NCBI GenBank assembly: GCA_027081495.1
Contig: JALWKJ010000161.1
Span: forward strand, 1-14,180
DNA: 14,180 nucleotides
DNA from: Campylobacterales bacterium
GTDB taxonomy: Bacteria; Campylobacterota; Campylobacteria; Campylobacterales; QNZT01
Direction of reading: 5' to 3'
The notes below the pieces were generated by a model. The model searched no databases, was not told the origin of the DNA, and worked only from the letters and a program-made list of their open reading frames with translations. Positions 13,301 to 14,180 of this stretch are shown here, piece by piece; the stretch's first letter is position 1; each line of letters starts with the position of its first letter. The translations under genes and the position numbers were made by a program.

Positions 13301-13993
13301 ATGAAAAAGTCGATTTTGCTGTTTTTACTGTTTGTAGCTTTTTTGTTGACGGGCTTTAAGATAAATAGCGATGAAAAATCGACTGTTTCGCAAAAAGTAT
13401 CGATCGACAATCTTCTCGCGCTGAGTTGGCAAAACGCTTATTGTCAGACTCACCGAAAAAAAAGAGAGTGCAGGAATGTCAAACCTTCACACTATAGCGC
13501 TTCAAACTTTACCCTGCACGGTCTATGGCCGCAGCCTAGAAGCCGCCAAAACTGTAAAGGGAAAAGAAAAGTTTTTTTGCAAAAAGATTTATATAAAGAG
13601 CTTTTAGAGGTAATGCCGGCGGCAAAAAGCGGCTTGCAACATCATGAATGGAAAAAACACGGCACTTGTTACGGTAAAGATCAGCAAGAGTATTTTATCG
13701 ATTCGATCTCTCTTGTAAAAAAGATTAACAATTCGCCCGTTAGAGATCTTTTTGCCGAAAACATCGGTAAAAAAGTGACAAAAGAGCGCTTAAATAGAGC
13801 CTTTGACAAAGCTTTTGGAAAAGGAAGCGGCAGAAAAGTCAAAATGATTTGTAAAAACGGATTAATTACGGAAATTTGGATAAATCTAAAAGGTGAAATC
13901 ACTCCCAAAAGCGATATTAAAACTCTTTTAAAAAACGCAAAAAGAGCCGTAGGCGGTTGTAAAAGCGGAATTGTCGATGCCGCTGGTTTTTAA
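13301..13993 (+). CDS. Secreted or periplasmic T2-family ribonuclease
   Basis: T2 ribonucleases cleave RNA through 2',3'-cyclic phosphates outside the cytoplasm and in bacteria are typically periplasmic scavengers (RNase I). In this 230-residue protein the first conserved site is FTLHGLWPQ (70-78, His73) and the second HHEWKKHGTC (114-123, with His115, Glu116 and His120), so the catalytic triad is intact. The N-terminus (MKKSILLFLLFVAFLLTGFK) is a signal peptide or anchor; no clear AxA cleavage site is visible. Six cysteines (48, 57, 85, 123, 184, 220) can form the family's disulfides, which fits an oxidising compartment. Lys/Arg-rich composition fits RNA binding. The ATG at 13301 has SD AAGGA and sits 5 nt after ppa, so it is in the ppa operon. 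Function may be RNA degradation for phosphate and nucleosides; the ppa link is suggestive. Confidence 0.93.
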   Translation: MKKSILLFLLFVAFLLTGFKINSDEKSTVSQKVSIDNLLALSWQNAYCQTHRKKRECRNVKPSHYSASNFTLHGLWPQPRSRQNCKGKRKVFLQKDLYKELLEVMPAAKSGLQHHEWKKHGTCYGKDQQEYFIDSISLVKKINNSPVRDLFAENIGKKVTKERLNRAFDKAFGKGSGRKVKMICKNGLITEIWINLKGEITPKSDIKTLLKNAKRAVGGCKSGIVDAAGF

Positions 13994-14009
13994 AGTTTTT
14001 ATTTTGATA

Positions 14010-14137
14010 AATTGAGTCCTCTGAAAAATATGATTCTCGAACAACATCTACGGCGAGAGGGTTAAAATTTGGGATAAATTTTGGGGATCCGCCGTGAAGC
14101 CGTTTGAGAGAAGTATCATTTTTTAGGGGACTCAATT
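14010..14137. repeat. 128-bp nested inverted-repeat element (MITE-like or structured intergenic element)
   Basis: The outer arms, 14010-14029 and 14118-14137, match as inverted repeats at 18 of 20 positions (AATTGAGTCC...GGACTCAATT), and a further TTCTC/GAGAA continues inward (14034-14038 and 14108-14112). Inside are ACGGCG (14050-14055) with CGCCGT (14090-14095), and AAAATTT (14064-14070) with AAATTTT (14076-14082). The whole folds as one long imperfect hairpin. Terminal inverted repeats, about 130 bp length and no transposase suggest a MITE or an IS remnant. A target-site duplication is not clear. It starts 17 nt after the RNase T2 stop and could also stabilise or end that mRNA, although no T-run follows the outer stem. 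Confidence 0.65.
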
Positions 14138-14180
14138 AATGTAAATTGATGGATTGACGATATTTCATATTGATAAACTA
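14138..14180. other. Right end of the window, no gene seen
   Basis: This is a short AT-rich stretch of 43 bases after the inverted-repeat element. No reading frame, hairpin or promoter could be supported. TTGATAAA (14170-14177) also occurs at 14004-14011 beside the element, probably by chance in this AT-rich sequence. Confidence 0.4.

Noticed and set aside
13917..14135. Minus-strand 72-codon frame starting in the 128-bp element
   Set aside because: It begins in the terminal repeat, spans the palindrome and runs antisense into the RNase gene; no transposase motif or SD is visible. A remnant of an IS frame cannot be excluded but is not supported.
14004..14177. Direct repeats TTGATAAA at 14004-14011 and 14170-14177 as a target-site duplication
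   Set aside because: They do not abut both ends of the inverted-repeat element (the right copy is 32 bases away), and an 8-base AT-rich match is likely by chance.

Overview
The window reads as a chromosomal segment of a Campylobacterota (formerly Epsilonproteobacteria) bacterium, probably a free-living relative of Sulfurimonas or Sulfuricurvum rather than a host-adapted Campylobacter or Helicobacter. The basis is protein-level recognition (LepA, Prs, AspRS, short-form Adk, family I Ppa), the aspS-adk-ppa neighbourhood known from Campylobacter and Helicobacter, the M23 peptidase-bactofilin pair, an AT-rich composition, and promoters that consist mainly of a -10 box, often TGnTATAAT. It is mostly core genome, tightly packed and without tRNA, rRNA or CRISPR. 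No stretch longer than 190 bases lacks a gene.

Layout. (1) Minus strand, 3581 down to 1: prs, then lepA, whose Shine-Dalgarno overlaps the prs stop, then the first 227 codons of a lipoprotein with cadherin-like repeats that runs off the left edge. (2) Plus strand, 3731-6097: a glyoxalase II-like metallo-hydrolase, then an envelope M23 peptidase overlapping a bactofilin by 14 nt, resembling the Csd-CcmA cell-shape module of Helicobacter. (3) Minus strand, 9087 down to 6104: a 794-residue HerA/DUF853-like ATPase with a large coiled-coil tail, overlapping by 19 nt a SAM-dependent methyltransferase. This is the least understood pair in the window. (4) Plus strand, 9252-12055: aspS (TTG start), adk one base later, and a small helical protein with its own extended -10 promoter. 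(5) Minus strand, 12621 down to 12061: a small one-pass membrane protein of unknown function, inserted between adk and ppa. (6) Plus strand, 12774-13993: ppa and a secreted T2-family ribonuclease 5 nt downstream. The right end (14010-14137) holds a 128-bp nested inverted repeat that looks like a MITE or a structured intergenic element.

Functional themes. Several products sit in nucleotide and phosphate metabolism: Prs makes PRPP, Adk balances adenylates, Ppa removes pyrophosphate, AspRS releases pyrophosphate, and the T2 RNase would release nucleotides in the envelope. LepA acts on the ribosome. The M23 peptidase and bactofilin shape the wall. The candidates for undescribed biology are the ATPase-methyltransferase pair, the two genes lodged between adk and ppa, the ppa-RNase T2 coupling, and the terminal 128-bp element. 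None of them can be called a defence or mobile system from sequence alone.
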